64,000 nucleotides of DNA from Acinetobacter sp. ANC 3929 (GCF_000369405.1 NZ_KB850000.1:1198768-1262767), one strand, 5' to 3'; shown: positions 9,205-19,045, numbered from the stretch's first letter. Translations and numbers: made by a program. Notes: a model not told the origin generated them from the sequence alone.

Positions 9205-10560
9205 TTAACTGGCTTTGTTTTTTTCAGCCTGTCGAGCAAGGACATATTGATTTTCTGGACGTGCCAATCCCAAGTTTTCACGCAACGTCGTTCCTTCATA
9301 TTCGGTACGAAATAAACCACGGCGCTGCAACTCTGGCACAATCAACTCGACAAAATCATTTAAGCCTGCTGGCGTACTTGGTGGCAAAATATTAAAACCA
9401 TCGGCTGCTTCATTTTCAAACCATTGTTGTAATTGGTCGACAATCTGTTCAGGTGTGCCAATCAGTTGCCAATGTCCACGTGCGCCAGCAACCCACTCAT
9501 AGAGCTGACGAATACTGAAATTGTTTTTCTTGGCAATATCTGCAATTAAAGCTGGACGACTCACCATTCCTTGACCTTCACCCAACTCTGGGAATGGACC
9601 ATCCAGATCATAGCCTGAAAAATCAAAGCCGCCACTTAAACCACTCAGTAAAGCAAGCCCTGCTTCTGGATGAATCAAGTCAGTAAGCTGTTGGTATTTA
9701 GCGTGTGCTTCTTCTTCGGTACGACCCACAAACGCAGAAACACCCGGTAAAATTAAGAGTTCATCCGCTGAGCGTCCATATTTCGCTAAACGACTTTTCA
9801 CATCACGATAAAACTCTTGCGCATCTTCCAGCTTTTGATTCGCAGTAAAAATGACTTCTGCATATCGTGCTGCGAGATCACGCCCTGGCCCTGACTGTCC
9901 TGCCTGCACAATGACGGGGTAACCTTGAGGCGTACGTGGCACATTCAAAGCACCTTTTACGGCATAGTATTTGCCTTGATGATTCGGGTTATGCACTTTT
10001 TCTGGGTTATAGAAAATACCTGATGCCTTATCATGAATAAAGGCATCATCTTCCCAACTATCCCAAAGTTTTTTAATCAAATCAACATATTCCTGCGCGC
10101 GCTCGTAACGCTCTGCATGTGGAATTTGTTGTTCATATCCAAAGTTTGCGGCAGCGGCTTCCGAAGCAGAAGTCACCACATTCCATCCAGCTCGACCATG
10201 ACTGAGGTGATCTAGAGAAGCAAACTTACGTGCCAATAAGTACGGTTCTTCATACGTGGTTGATGCAGTTGCAATAAACCCGATATGTTTGGTCACCGTC
10301 GATAAAGCCGCGAATAGTGTGACTGGTTCAAAGCCAGCTACTTTATCACTGTAGCCTGTTTTCTCAGCTTGACCAAAGTTAACAGCCAAACCATCAGCCA
10401 AGAAATAAGCGTCAAATAAACCTTTTTCAGCTAACTGCACCTGTTCTTTAATAAAATCAAAATCAACAGCTTTTGTCGGTTGCGATTCTGGATGTCGCCA
10501 TGCAGCGACATGTTGTCCTGTTGCTGGAATAAATGCACCTAATCGAATTTTTCTACTCAT
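9205..10560 (-). CDS. FMN-dependent monooxygenase, NtaA/SnaA/DszA (luciferase-like) family
   Basis: Cytoplasmic two-component flavin monooxygenase that uses FMNH2 from a separate reductase. The start MSRKIRLGAFIPATGQHVAAW and the stretches GRAGWNVVTS and PVIVQAGQSGPGRDLAARYAE are typical of this subfamily. At 451 residues it has the family's normal length. No flavin reductase gene is next to it. Neighbouring SsuA-type importers suggest a sulfur- or nitrogen-containing organic substrate; members of the family act on nitrilotriacetate, dibenzothiophene sulfone and similar compounds, so the substrate is open. The gene is followed by the frameshifted tas gene in the same direction. Confidence 0.86.
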   Translation of the reverse strand: MSRKIRLGAFIPATGQHVAAWRHPESQPTKAVDFDFIKEQVQLAEKGLFDAYFLADGLAVNFGQAEKTGYSDKVAGFEPVTLFAALSTVTKHIGFIATASTTYEEPYLLARKFASLDHLSHGRAGWNVVTSASEAAAANFGYEQQIPHAERYERAQEYVDLIKKLWDSWEDDAFIHDKASGIFYNPEKVHNPNHQGKYYAVKGALNVPRTPQGYPVIVQAGQSGPGRDLAARYAEVIFTANQKLEDAQEFYRDVKSRLAKYGRSADELLILPGVSAFVGRTEEEAHAKYQQLTDLIHPEAGLALLSGLSGGFDFSGYDLDGPFPELGEGQGMVSRPALIADIAKKNNFSIRQLYEWVAGARGHWQLIGTPEQIVDQLQQWFENEAADGFNILPPSTPAGLNDFVELIVPELQRRGLFRTEYEGTTLRENLGLARPENQYVLARQAEKNKAS

Positions 10561-10780
10561 GTTCTACTCCAAATTTGTTGTTAAACACAATTCATCTTTC
10601 ACTGTGATTAATACAAATTGAGTGCCATTTTTTTATTTATAAATATCAATTAATTAAAAAAAGGGAATTTTATCTATGCTTCCGCAACAGCATGATTCTG
10701 TTGAGGGGGTGGTGGAAAATCAACAATGCTCGTCCATAAAACTTGATTGAAGTAAATCTACTGTCATCCATGATTTGGAT

Positions 10781-11860
10781 TTATTCAGAAGACGATGTTG
10801 CAGGCAGCTTAATGGTAAACACACTATTATTGGCAGGATTGCTGTATTCAATCTTCCCTTTATGCGCAATCACAATCGCATGAACAACGGCTAAACCTAA
10901 ACCTGTCCCACCAAATTCTTTATTTCGTGACTGCTCCAATTTTAAAAATGGATCAAATAAGTCTTGTTGATACTCGGGAGCAATACCTGGACCTTGATCC
11001 TCAATTTTCAGCACCCAATCATCTGCAATCCACTGCGTAGAAATTTTAAGTGTTCCTGCATTTGCATAACGAATTGCATTTTCAATCAAGGCAATAAGTA
11101 TCTGCTCGATACGCCGACCATCACAACTTATAAATGCAGCTCTCACATCTAATATGGGGATAATTTGGGCTTTTGCTAAGCGATCTTCAAACAATTTTAA
11201 AACTTTTTCCGCATGCAGTTTAAAATCAATCTTTTCATAATTTAATCGGAGTTGCTGATTTTCCACTAAACTCAGTGTCCGCAGGTCTTCAACCAAATGT
11301 GACAAGCCTTCTACCTGACTTAATAAGCTTTTAAATAGGCCCTCATCAGGTTTAAAAACACCATCAAGAACACCTTGTAAACGCCCCTGTAAAATAGTGA
11401 TCGGTGTTCTCAACTCGTGTGCAATTGCAGCATTCCAGACCTGTGCATTTTCAACCGAGCTTTCTAATTTTTGTGCCATGTCGTTGAAATTATTCATCAG
11501 TTCAGCAATTTCAGTAGAGTGAATCTTGGTGTCATCGGCCCTTGCTGAAAGATCACCTTGACTAATTTTCTTTGCCGCTTTGGCCAAATAATTAATCGGT
11601 ACGATAAATCGTCGTGCGAGATGCATACCAATAATCAAAGAAATCACAGCACCACAAAAAATCACGGTCCCCAACCAGATCCAGTCAACAAAATGAAATT
11701 CAGTCCAGTCATCTTGTAATGAACTTAAGGTAATCCAACCCGCATCAATCGCATAGTTATAAATAAAATAACCAAGAAAAATTGAAAAGAGCGTCACACT
11801 CAAGTTCACAATACTTAAGGCGATGAAGAGCTGTTTACTAATGCCTGACTTATTTTTCAT
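10781..11860 (-). CDS. adeS: Sensor histidine kinase AdeS
   Basis: Inner-membrane sensor kinase that controls AdeR and so the AdeABC pump. I use the ATG at 11860 (MKNKSGISKQLF), as in A. baumannii AdeS; an upstream in-frame TTG adds four residues. Order of parts: membrane helix at about 10-37, short periplasmic segment, second helix at about 58-79, HAMP linker, dimerisation box HELRTPIT with phospho-accepting His at about 148, N box ENAIRYAN, and G boxes DQGPGI and GGTGLGLAV. Overall similarity to A. baumannii AdeS is clear but the protein is noticeably diverged, especially in the periplasmic part and near the C-terminus. It is preceded by adeR with a 42-base gap, in one operon. Confidence 0.95.
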   Translation of the reverse strand: MKNKSGISKQLFIALSIVNLSVTLFSIFLGYFIYNYAIDAGWITLSSLQDDWTEFHFVDWIWLGTVIFCGAVISLIIGMHLARRFIVPINYLAKAAKKISQGDLSARADDTKIHSTEIAELMNNFNDMAQKLESSVENAQVWNAAIAHELRTPITILQGRLQGVLDGVFKPDEGLFKSLLSQVEGLSHLVEDLRTLSLVENQQLRLNYEKIDFKLHAEKVLKLFEDRLAKAQIIPILDVRAAFISCDGRRIEQILIALIENAIRYANAGTLKISTQWIADDWVLKIEDQGPGIAPEYQQDLFDPFLKLEQSRNKEFGGTGLGLAVVHAIVIAHKGKIEYSNPANNSVFTIKLPATSSSE

Positions 11861-11902
11861 GTTATTTCTCAAACAACTTGTGCAAATATTTGCAACTAAA
11901 AA

Positions 11903-12634
11903 TTAAAACGTTTGCGGATGATCAAAACGATAACCCACACCACGAACATTAATTAAGACTTGCTCTAGTCCTTGCTCCTCAAGTTTCTTTCTTAATTTAC
12001 TGACATGGCTATCCACTGTCCGCTCCAAAGCATCACTATCGGGTAAGCAATAGCTCATCAACTCACTTCGGGTAAATACTTTATGTGGATGCTCCAGCAT
12101 CAGAATCAGAATTTTATATTCTGTCAGGGTTAAATTTAGTAAGGTTTTCCGATCTTGCTGATGTACATATACACTGTGAATCGCAGTGTGGATCTCAATA
12201 TTTTTATACAGCAGATTTTTATTTTGTGCTTGCTGATTTTGTTGTGCTCTTCTCAAAACAGCCTGCACCCGCGCGACCACTTCATTGGGATTAAAAGGCT
12301 TGACCACAAAGTCATCCGCACCAATTCTTAAGGCCATGACCTTATCAATTTCCTGATCCAGTGCAGTCAGCATAATCACGGGAGTTTGGGCTTTTTGGCG
12401 GATTTTGCTCAGCACCTCCCAGCCGTTTAATTCAGGTAATTTAATATCCAGCAGGATCAGGTCAATCGGTTGAGCAGCATGCATTTCAATTGCTTGTTTA
12501 CCATTCATGGCTCGAAGCACCTGCATGCCTTCACGTTTTAAGTAGTGCTCAATAATATCGCCAATATCGTACTCATCTTCTACGACGAGAATCTGTTTAT
12601 CACGGCAATCAAAAGAAAATGAGGCTTCAAACAT
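11903..12634 (-). CDS. adeR: Response regulator AdeR
   Basis: OmpR-family DNA-binding response regulator. The receiver domain carries the acidic pocket VVEDEYD (residues 17-23), the phospho-accepting Asp63 in LLDIKLPELNGW, and the conserved Thr and Lys (MLTALDQ and VKPFNPNEV). The winged-helix domain at about 145-240 ends with DSHVSKLRKKLEEQG and INVRGVGYRF. The 243 residues align nearly end to end with A. baumannii AdeR from memory. It is transcribed divergently from adeA, and the 145-base gap between them holds a direct repeat that is probably its binding site. Confidence 0.96.
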   Translation of the reverse strand: MFEASFSFDCRDKQILVVEDEYDIGDIIEHYLKREGMQVLRAMNGKQAIEMHAAQPIDLILLDIKLPELNGWEVLSKIRQKAQTPVIMLTALDQEIDKVMALRIGADDFVVKPFNPNEVVARVQAVLRRAQQNQQAQNKNLLYKNIEIHTAIHSVYVHQQDRKTLLNLTLTEYKILILMLEHPHKVFTRSELMSYCLPDSDALERTVDSHVSKLRKKLEEQGLEQVLINVRGVGYRFDHPQTF

Positions 12635-12693
12635 GAATCAATCATCGAATAACTACAGTCATTTTGCATGATACGCTGATTTATCTGTCGATC

Positions 12694-12713
12694 TCCACAC
12701 TTTTTCCACACTT
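12694..12713 (+). promoter_or_regulatory. Direct repeat, probable AdeR binding site
   Basis: The 9-mer TCCACACTT occurs at 12694-12702 and again at 12705-12713, 11 bases start to start, so both copies face the same side of the helix. It lies between the divergent adeR and adeA. In A. baumannii AdeR is reported to bind a direct repeat in this same spacer; the assignment here is by that analogy. Confidence 0.8.
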
Positions 12714-12779
12714 CCCCGATGTTGGTTACACAAAGCAGGAAAATAATGTCAGCATCAAAAACTCCCCAGGTCGGACAAA

Positions 12780-13925
12780 ATGCAAAAGCGTTTATTACTT
12801 CCATTATTTTTATCCATCGGGCTTGTACTGCAAGGCTGTGGCTCTGACGAGGCAAAACCGGCTGAAACGCCACTTGCCAAAGTGAGCGTGTTAAGTCTTC
12901 AACCGCAAGCAGTGAACTTTAGTGAAAATTTACCCGCCCGTGTGCAGGCTTTCCGTACTGCAGAGATCCGTCCTCAGGTCGGTGGTATTATTGAAAAAGT
13001 GCTATTTAAACAAGGCAGTGAAGTCAAAGCAGGCCAAGCACTTTATAGAATCAATGCCGAAACCTTTCAGGCCGATGTCAATAGCAACAAAGCTTCCCTC
13101 AATAAAGCCGAAGCGGAAGTGGTGCGTTTAAAAGTTCAGTTGGAACGTTATGAGCAATTACTGCCAAGCAATGCGATCAGTAAGCAAGAAGTCAGCAATG
13201 CACAAGCTGAATATCGTCAGGCCTTAGCCGATGTTGCCCAAATGAAAGCGCTGCTCACCCGTCAAAACCTGAACCTGCAATATGCCACGGTACGTGCCCC
13301 AATCTCGGGTCGTATAGGACAGTCTTTTGTGACCGAAGGTGCATTGGTTAGCCAAGGTGATGCCAATACCATGGCAACTGTACAACAGATCGATAAAGTT
13401 TATGTTGATGTAAAACAGTCAATTGGTGAATACGAACGCTTACAGGCTGCGCTACAAAGTGGTGAGCTATCTGCCAATAATGAAAAAACGGTACGTATTT
13501 CAAATAGCCATGGTCAAGCGTATAACGTGACAGCCAAAATGCTATTTGAAGATATCAATGTGGATCCAGAAACTGGTGATGTCACTATTCGGATCGAAGT
13601 TCAGAACCCTGAAAGAAAATTACTTCCAGGTATGTATGTGCGTGTCAATATTGACCGTGCTTCCATTCCTCAAGCCCTATTGATTCCAGCACAAGCGGTT
13701 CAACGTAACATTAATGGTGAGCCACAAGTCTATGTGATCAATGCCAAAGGTGCAGCAGAGATTCGCCCAATTGAGCTAGGACAACAATATGATCAGTTCT
13801 ATATTGCCAATAAAGGCCTAAAAACAGGCGATAAAGTGGTTGTAGAAGGTGTTGATCGTATTCAACCGAACCAAAAACTTGAAATCAGTAACTGGAAAGT
13901 ACCTGCAATACAAGGAGCTCAATGA
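12780..13925 (+). CDS. adeA: RND efflux membrane fusion protein AdeA
   Basis: Periplasmic adaptor that links the AdeB pump to an outer-membrane channel. It begins with a lipoprotein signal (lipobox LQGC, cysteine near residue 20), followed by the biotinyl-lipoyl half EIRPQVGGIIEKVLFKQGSEV, a long alpha-helical hairpin (about 90-160), the second lipoyl half TVRAPISGRIGQ and a beta-barrel region. Length 381. It matches A. baumannii AdeA closely over most of its length but lacks the extended tail I recall for that protein. Its stop overlaps the adeB start, so the two are translationally coupled. Confidence 0.95.
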   Translation: MQKRLLLPLFLSIGLVLQGCGSDEAKPAETPLAKVSVLSLQPQAVNFSENLPARVQAFRTAEIRPQVGGIIEKVLFKQGSEVKAGQALYRINAETFQADVNSNKASLNKAEAEVVRLKVQLERYEQLLPSNAISKQEVSNAQAEYRQALADVAQMKALLTRQNLNLQYATVRAPISGRIGQSFVTEGALVSQGDANTMATVQQIDKVYVDVKQSIGEYERLQAALQSGELSANNEKTVRISNSHGQAYNVTAKMLFEDINVDPETGDVTIRIEVQNPERKLLPGMYVRVNIDRASIPQALLIPAQAVQRNINGEPQVYVINAKGAAEIRPIELGQQYDQFYIANKGLKTGDKVVVEGVDRIQPNQKLEISNWKVPAIQGAQ

Positions 13926-16900
13926 TGATGTCACAATTCTTCATTCGCCGCCCAGTGTTTGCATGGGTGATTGCGATTTTCATTATTTTATTTGGGGTCC
14001 TTAGTATTCCCAAATTACCAATTGCTCGCTTTCCAAGTGTGGCACCACCTCAAGTCAACATTACTGCGGTATATCCGGGTGCAACCCCAAAAACGATCAA
14101 TGACAGCGTTGTGACTTTGATCGAACGGGAATTATCTGGGGTTAAAAACCTACTTTACTATAGCGCGACAACGGATACCTCGGGTACAGCTCAGATTTCG
14201 GCGACCTTTAAACCCGGTACCAATGTTGAAATGGCGCAGGTTGATGTACAAAACAAGATCAAAGCTGTTGAAGCACGTCTACCTCAGGTGGTTCGCCAAC
14301 AAGGCTTACAGGTTGAGGCCTCTTCATCAGGCTTCCTGATGCTGGTCGGAATCAACTCACCGAATGGACGATATTCGGAAGTTGACGTGAGTGATTATTT
14401 GGTCCGTAACGTGGTCGAAGAGCTGAAACGTGTTGAAGGTGTAGGTAAAGTTCAATCCTTCGGTGCTGAAAAAGCCATGCGTATCTGGGTTGATCCAAAC
14501 AAATTGGTGTCTTACGGTCTGTCGATTAGTGATGTCAACAATGCCATCCGTGAAAATAACGTCGAGATTGCACCTGGTCGACTTGGTGATCTGCCTGCTG
14601 CTAAAGGTCAATTGATTACAATTCCTTTATCTGCCGAAGGTCAATTGGGCGATGTTGAACAATTTAAGAATATCAGTCTCAAAAGTAAGACCAGTGGTAG
14701 TGTCATTAAACTATCTGACGTTGCCAATGTGGAAATGGGGTCACAGGCCTATAACTTTGCAATTTTAGAAAATGGTAAGCCTGCAACGGCTGCAGCAATT
14801 CAACTTAGTCCGGGTGCCAATGCTGTGAAAACAGCTGAAGGTGTCAGAGCAAAAATTGAAGAACTAAAACTCAATTTACCAGAAGGCATGCAATTCAGTA
14901 TTCCTTATGACACGGCCCCTTTCGTTAAAATTTCAATCGAAAAAGTAATTCATACCTTACTTGAAGCCATGGTTCTGGTTTTCATCGTGATGTATTTATT
15001 CTTGCATAATGTTCGCTATACCTTAATTCCAGCGATTGTTGCGCCAATTGCGCTGCTGGGTACTTTTGCAGTCATGCTGATGGCAGGCTTCTCGATTAAC
15101 GTACTAACCATGTTTGGTATGGTACTGGCCATCGGGATTATCGTCGATGATGCGATTGTAGTGGTAGAAAACGTCGAGCGGATTATGGCCACTGAAGGTC
15201 TGCCGCCAAAAGAAGCGACATCCAAGGCGATGAAGGAAATCACCAGCCCAATTATTGGTATTACCTTAGTCTTGGCCGCAGTATTCTTACCGATGGCATT
15301 TGCCAGTGGTTCGGTCGGCATTATCTATCAACAATTTACCCTAACCATGTCAGTGTCAATCCTGTTCTCGGCATTATTGGCGTTGATTTTGACCCCTGCA
15401 CTGTGTGCCACCATTCTCAAACCGATTGATGGACATCATCAAAAGAAAGGTTTTTTTGCATGGTTTGACCGTAGCTTCGATAAAGTTACTAAAAAGTATG
15501 AGTTGATCCTGCTGAAAGTGATCAAGCATAGCGTTCCAATGATGGCTATTTTTGTGGTCATTACAGGTCTTACCTTTGCAGGCATGAAGTTTTGGCCAAC
15601 CGCCTTTATGCCAGAAGAAGATCAAGGCTGGTTTCTGACTTCATTCCAGTTGCCTTCTGATGCCACTGCTGAACGAACACGAGGCGTGGTCAATGAATTT
15701 GAAAAAAGTTTAAAAGACAATCCGAATGTCAAAAGTAACACCACCATTATGGGTTGGGGCTTCAGTGGTTCAGGCCAAAATGTGGGTATTGCATTTACCA
15801 CGCTCAAAGATTTTAAAGAACGTACTTCAAGTGCCAGCGAAATGACCAATGCTGTCAATGAAACGATGGCACATAGCAAAGAAGGCGCAAGCATGGCTGT
15901 GCTTCCGCCTGCCATTGATGAACTTGGGACTTTTTCTGGTTTTAGCTTACGCCTACAAGACCGTGCTAACCTAGGGATGCCTGCACTTTTAGCTGCACAA
16001 GACCAGTTAATGGAAATGGCCGCCAAAAATAAAAAGTTCTATATGGTCTGGAATGAGGGCCTACCACAAGGTGACAATATTTCTTTAAAAATTGACCGTG
16101 CAAAATTGAATGTTCTTGGTGTGAAGTTCTCAGATGTTTCTGACATTATTTCAACTTCAATGGGTTCAATGTATATCAATGACTTCCCAAATCAGGGACG
16201 TATGCAACAAGTCATTGTACAGGTCGATGCCAAATCAAGAATGCAATTAAAAGATATTTTGAATCTGAAAGTGATGGGTTCAAATGGGCAATTGGTCTCT
16301 CTATCTGAAGTGGTGACACCACAATGGAATAAAGCACCACAGCAATATAACCGCTATAACGGTCGTCCATCATTGAGTATTGCAGGTATCCCGAACTTTG
16401 ATACCTCATCAGGCGATGCCATGCGTGAAATGGAGAACCTGATTGCCAAATTGCCAAAAGGCATCGGCTATGAATGGACAGGTATTTCCTTACAGGAAAA
16501 ACAGTCTGAGTCACAAATGGCATTCTTACTTGCTCTCTCTATGCTGGTGGTATTCCTTGTTCTCGCTGCACTTTATGAAAGTTGGGCAATTCCACTTTCA
16601 GTGATGCTGGTTGTACCTTTGGGTATCTTTGGTGCCGTGGTTGCGATTATGTCTCGTGGCCTCATGAATGACGTGTTCTTTAAAATTGGCCTGATTACAA
16701 TTATTGGTTTGTCTGCCAAGAACGCGATCCTGATTGTCGAATTTGCCAAGATGCTAAAAGAAGAAGGTATGAGTTTAATTGAGGCCACCGTTGCCGCAGC
16801 TAAACTTCGTTTACGCCCGATTTTGATGACTTCCCTGGCCTTTACCTGTGGTGTGATTCCATTAGTCATCGCTTCCGGTGCAAGTTCGGAAACACAGCAT

Positions 16901-17035
16901 GCTTTAGGTACAGGTGTATTTGGAGGCATGATTTCAGCGACGATTCTGGCGATCTTCTTTGTACCCGTGTTCTTCATTTTCATTCTGAGTGCAGTTGAAA
17001 AGCTGTTTTCTTCGAAGCAAAAAAATCCATCTTAA
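13922..17035 (+). CDS. adeB: RND multidrug efflux pump AdeB
   Basis: Proton-driven inner-membrane pump of the HAE-1 family, 1037 residues, which expels aminoglycosides, tetracyclines and other drugs in A. baumannii. Visible marks are the N-terminal FFIRRPVFAWVIA, the proton-relay aspartate pair in GIIVDDAIVVVENVER (helix 4), two large periplasmic loops with PEEDQGWF, and the C-terminal half motif GLSAKNAILIVEFAK. Three ATG codons in a row (13922, 13925, 13928) follow AGGAG; the second or third has better spacing, and A. baumannii AdeB begins MMSQFF. There is no internal stop or shift, so the pump looks functional. Downstream comes a hairpin and then adeC. Confidence 0.97.
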   Translation: MMMSQFFIRRPVFAWVIAIFIILFGVLSIPKLPIARFPSVAPPQVNITAVYPGATPKTINDSVVTLIERELSGVKNLLYYSATTDTSGTAQISATFKPGTNVEMAQVDVQNKIKAVEARLPQVVRQQGLQVEASSSGFLMLVGINSPNGRYSEVDVSDYLVRNVVEELKRVEGVGKVQSFGAEKAMRIWVDPNKLVSYGLSISDVNNAIRENNVEIAPGRLGDLPAAKGQLITIPLSAEGQLGDVEQFKNISLKSKTSGSVIKLSDVANVEMGSQAYNFAILENGKPATAAAIQLSPGANAVKTAEGVRAKIEELKLNLPEGMQFSIPYDTAPFVKISIEKVIHTLLEAMVLVFIVMYLFLHNVRYTLIPAIVAPIALLGTFAVMLMAGFSINVLTMFGMVLAIGIIVDDAIVVVENVERIMATEGLPPKEATSKAMKEITSPIIGITLVLAAVFLPMAFASGSVGIIYQQFTLTMSVSILFSALLALILTPALCATILKPIDGHHQKKGFFAWFDRSFDKVTKKYELILLKVIKHSVPMMAIFVVITGLTFAGMKFWPTAFMPEEDQGWFLTSFQLPSDATAERTRGVVNEFEKSLKDNPNVKSNTTIMGWGFSGSGQNVGIAFTTLKDFKERTSSASEMTNAVNETMAHSKEGASMAVLPPAIDELGTFSGFSLRLQDRANLGMPALLAAQDQLMEMAAKNKKFYMVWNEGLPQGDNISLKIDRAKLNVLGVKFSDVSDIISTSMGSMYINDFPNQGRMQQVIVQVDAKSRMQLKDILNLKVMGSNGQLVSLSEVVTPQWNKAPQQYNRYNGRPSLSIAGIPNFDTSSGDAMREMENLIAKLPKGIGYEWTGISLQEKQSESQMAFLLALSMLVVFLVLAALYESWAIPLSVMLVVPLGIFGAVVAIMSRGLMNDVFFKIGLITIIGLSAKNAILIVEFAKMLKEEGMSLIEATVAAAKLRLRPILMTSLAFTCGVIPLVIASGASSETQHALGTGVFGGMISATILAIFFVPVFFIFILSAVEKLFSSKQKNPS

Positions 17036-17046
17036 ATGACATTGAG

Positions 17047-17072
17047 CAGAGGAAATCAACGGATTTCCTCTG
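17047..17072 (+). terminator. Strong hairpin between adeB and adeC
   Basis: A perfect 11-pair stem, 17047-17057 with 17062-17072, closes a 4-base AACG loop, starting 12 bases after the adeB stop. What follows is pyrimidine-rich but has no clean T run, so it may be a leaky terminator or an mRNA 3'-end stabiliser that lowers adeC relative to adeAB. The role is inferred. Confidence 0.6.
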
Positions 17073-17114
17073 AATCTCCCTTTGTATTTATCCTTATATT
17101 ATTTGGAGAAGACC

Positions 17115-18515
17115 ATGTCTAAAGTGACTGTCTTATCTCGTGGCCTGCTTGTCTCTACGCTTTCAATTGCCTTGACGGCGTGTATGAATATGCAGGCACC
17201 AAAACCTGTGATCAAATCCGATATTCCGCAAAATTTTTCTCAAACCACAGTTGGAACTTCGATTGCCAATCAGGGCTATCAACAATTTTTTTCTGACTCA
17301 CGTTTATTAAAAGTGATCGAAATCAGTTTAAATCACAATCGTGATTTACGTACTGCAACACTGAATATTCAACGTGCACAGCAACAATATCAAATCAGCA
17401 AGAATGACCAGTTACCGACCATCGGAGCAACTGGCAGTGCCGTACGCCAAGTGACCCCTACTGTGAATCCGAATAATCCTTATTCCACCTTTCAAGTGGG
17501 TCTTGGGGTAACCGCTTATGAGTTAGACTTTTGGGGCCGTGTACAAAGCTTAAAAGATACGGCACTGAATAATTACCTTGCCACCCAAAGTGCCAGAGAT
17601 GCCACTCAAATTAGTCTGGTGAGTCAGGTCAGCCAAGCATGGTTGAATTATGCCTATGCAAAGGCCAATTTAAATCTGGCTGAGCAGACCTTAAAAGCAC
17701 AACTCGATTCCTATAACCTCAACAAAAAACGCTTTGATGTCGGGATTGATAGTGAAGTTCCTTTACGTCAGGCACAGATTTCAGTTGAAACAGCGCGAAA
17801 TGATGTTGCAACCTATAAAACTCAAGTGTCACAAGCACAAAACCTACTGGATCTATTGGCTAGCCAAGCTATTCCTCAAAATCTCCTGCCGAATCAAGCT
17901 TTGAAAAGTATTAGTGCTGAACGTAGTTTTGCAACAGGCTTAAGCAGTGATTTACTCAATAATCGTCCAGACTTAAAAGCTGCCGAATATCAACTGCTTG
18001 CTGCTGGGGCAAATATTGGGGCAGCAAAAGCACGTATGTTCCCGACCATTAGCCTGACAGGCTCAGCGGGCTATGCATCGACAGATCTCAAAGATTTATT
18101 TAAATCAGGAGGCTTCTCTTGGTCAGTTGGGCCAAGTATTGATCTTCCAATTTTTGATTGGGGAACGCGTAAAGCCAATATTAAAATTTCTGAAACAGAG
18201 CAAAAAATTGCAGTTGCGGATTATGAAAAAGCTATTCAATCCGCTTTTCGTGAAGTCAATGATGCCCTTGCTGCTCGTGCCCATATTGAAGATCGTTTAA
18301 ATGCCCAACGTCGTTTGGTTTCCGCAACCGATATCACCTATAAATTATCTACGGCTCGTTTTAAAGCAGGCATTGACAGTTACTTGACCGTGTTGGACGC
18401 GCAGCGTTCTGCTTATGCGGCGCAACAAGGTCTACTGCTGTTGGAACAAACCAAATTAAACAATCAGATCGAACTCTATAAAGCTTTAGGTGGTGGCTTA
18501 TCTCAGGCTTCGTAA
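17115..18515 (+). CDS. adeC: Outer membrane efflux channel AdeC
   Basis: TolC-like outer-membrane factor of the NodT/OprM lipoprotein family. The start at 17115 (MSKVTVLSRGLL) is preceded by TTTGGAGA at good spacing; the longer frame from 17082 has no support. The signal ends in the lipobox LTAC. The two repeated helical halves are visible, with YELDFWGRVQSL and later SLTGSAGYAST and PIFDWGTRK. About 466 residues, typical. adeC is absent from some clinical A. baumannii strains, where another channel substitutes, so the complete adeABC set here is worth noting. Confidence 0.93.
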   Translation: MSKVTVLSRGLLVSTLSIALTACMNMQAPKPVIKSDIPQNFSQTTVGTSIANQGYQQFFSDSRLLKVIEISLNHNRDLRTATLNIQRAQQQYQISKNDQLPTIGATGSAVRQVTPTVNPNNPYSTFQVGLGVTAYELDFWGRVQSLKDTALNNYLATQSARDATQISLVSQVSQAWLNYAYAKANLNLAEQTLKAQLDSYNLNKKRFDVGIDSEVPLRQAQISVETARNDVATYKTQVSQAQNLLDLLASQAIPQNLLPNQALKSISAERSFATGLSSDLLNNRPDLKAAEYQLLAAGANIGAAKARMFPTISLTGSAGYASTDLKDLFKSGGFSWSVGPSIDLPIFDWGTRKANIKISETEQKIAVADYEKAIQSAFREVNDALAARAHIEDRLNAQRRLVSATDITYKLSTARFKAGIDSYLTVLDAQRSAYAAQQGLLLLEQTKLNNQIELYKALGGGLSQAS

Positions 18516-18534
18516 ACGCTTAAGTCGACTATTT

Positions 18535-18559
18535 GGGCTGATTTTTAAAGATTCAGCCC
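18535..18559 (+). terminator. Hairpin after adeC
   Basis: GGGCTGA at 18535-18541 pairs with TCAGCCC at 18553-18559 across an 11-base AT-rich loop, 20 bases past the adeC stop. The sequence after it is T-rich but broken, so it is a modest terminator. Confidence 0.6.
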
Positions 18560-18600
18560 TTATAGTATTTGGGTTTAAATCAGAAAATAACCATTCATCT

Positions 18601-18996
18601 ATGTTTACCCTTTCGATTACACCCAGATTCTATGAAACCGATGCTTTCGGACATATCAACAATACTGTGATTACAGGTTGGTTTGAAACTGCACGTGAAC
18701 CAGTTTTCCGCCTATTTAACCCAGACATGAACATCAAGAATCTGCCTTTGATTCTTGCACGCGTTGAAGTCGATTTTGTCGCCCAAATCTATTACGGTGC
18801 GGACATCGAAATCAAAACATGGATTGAACAGATTGGAAATTCTTCATTCGTTGTTGCACATGAAGCCTGGCAAAATGAGCATTGCGTTGCGCGTGGTAAA
18901 GCGGTTCAGGTGTATTTCGATTTCAGTACACAAAAATCAGGTCGTATCCCAGATCAATTCAGAACCCAGTTACAACAATATCTGATTCCTCAATAA
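18601..18996 (+). CDS. Acyl-CoA thioesterase, 4HBT (hotdog) family
   Basis: A cytoplasmic hotdog-fold thioester hydrolase of 131 residues. The ATG at 18601 gives MFTLSITPRFYETDAFGHINN, with the family signature in which the Asp of ETDAFGHINN is catalytic; the 37 extra residues of the longer frame overlap adeC and are not credible. It resembles the YbgC/FadM group. The physiological acyl group cannot be told. It stands alone between adeC and the convergent peroxidase gene. Confidence 0.83.
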   Translation: MFTLSITPRFYETDAFGHINNTVITGWFETAREPVFRLFNPDMNIKNLPLILARVEVDFVAQIYYGADIEIKTWIEQIGNSSFVVAHEAWQNEHCVARGKAVQVYFDFSTQKSGRIPDQFRTQLQQYLIPQ

Positions 18997-19045
18997 GTAT
19001 TTCCCGCTGAAATAAATACATTCATTTCAGCGGATCGAATCATCC

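Noticed and set aside
15622..16983. Long minus-strand frames inside adeB
   Set aside because: adeB is continuous and closely matches a known pump; the opposite frames lack start signals and domains.
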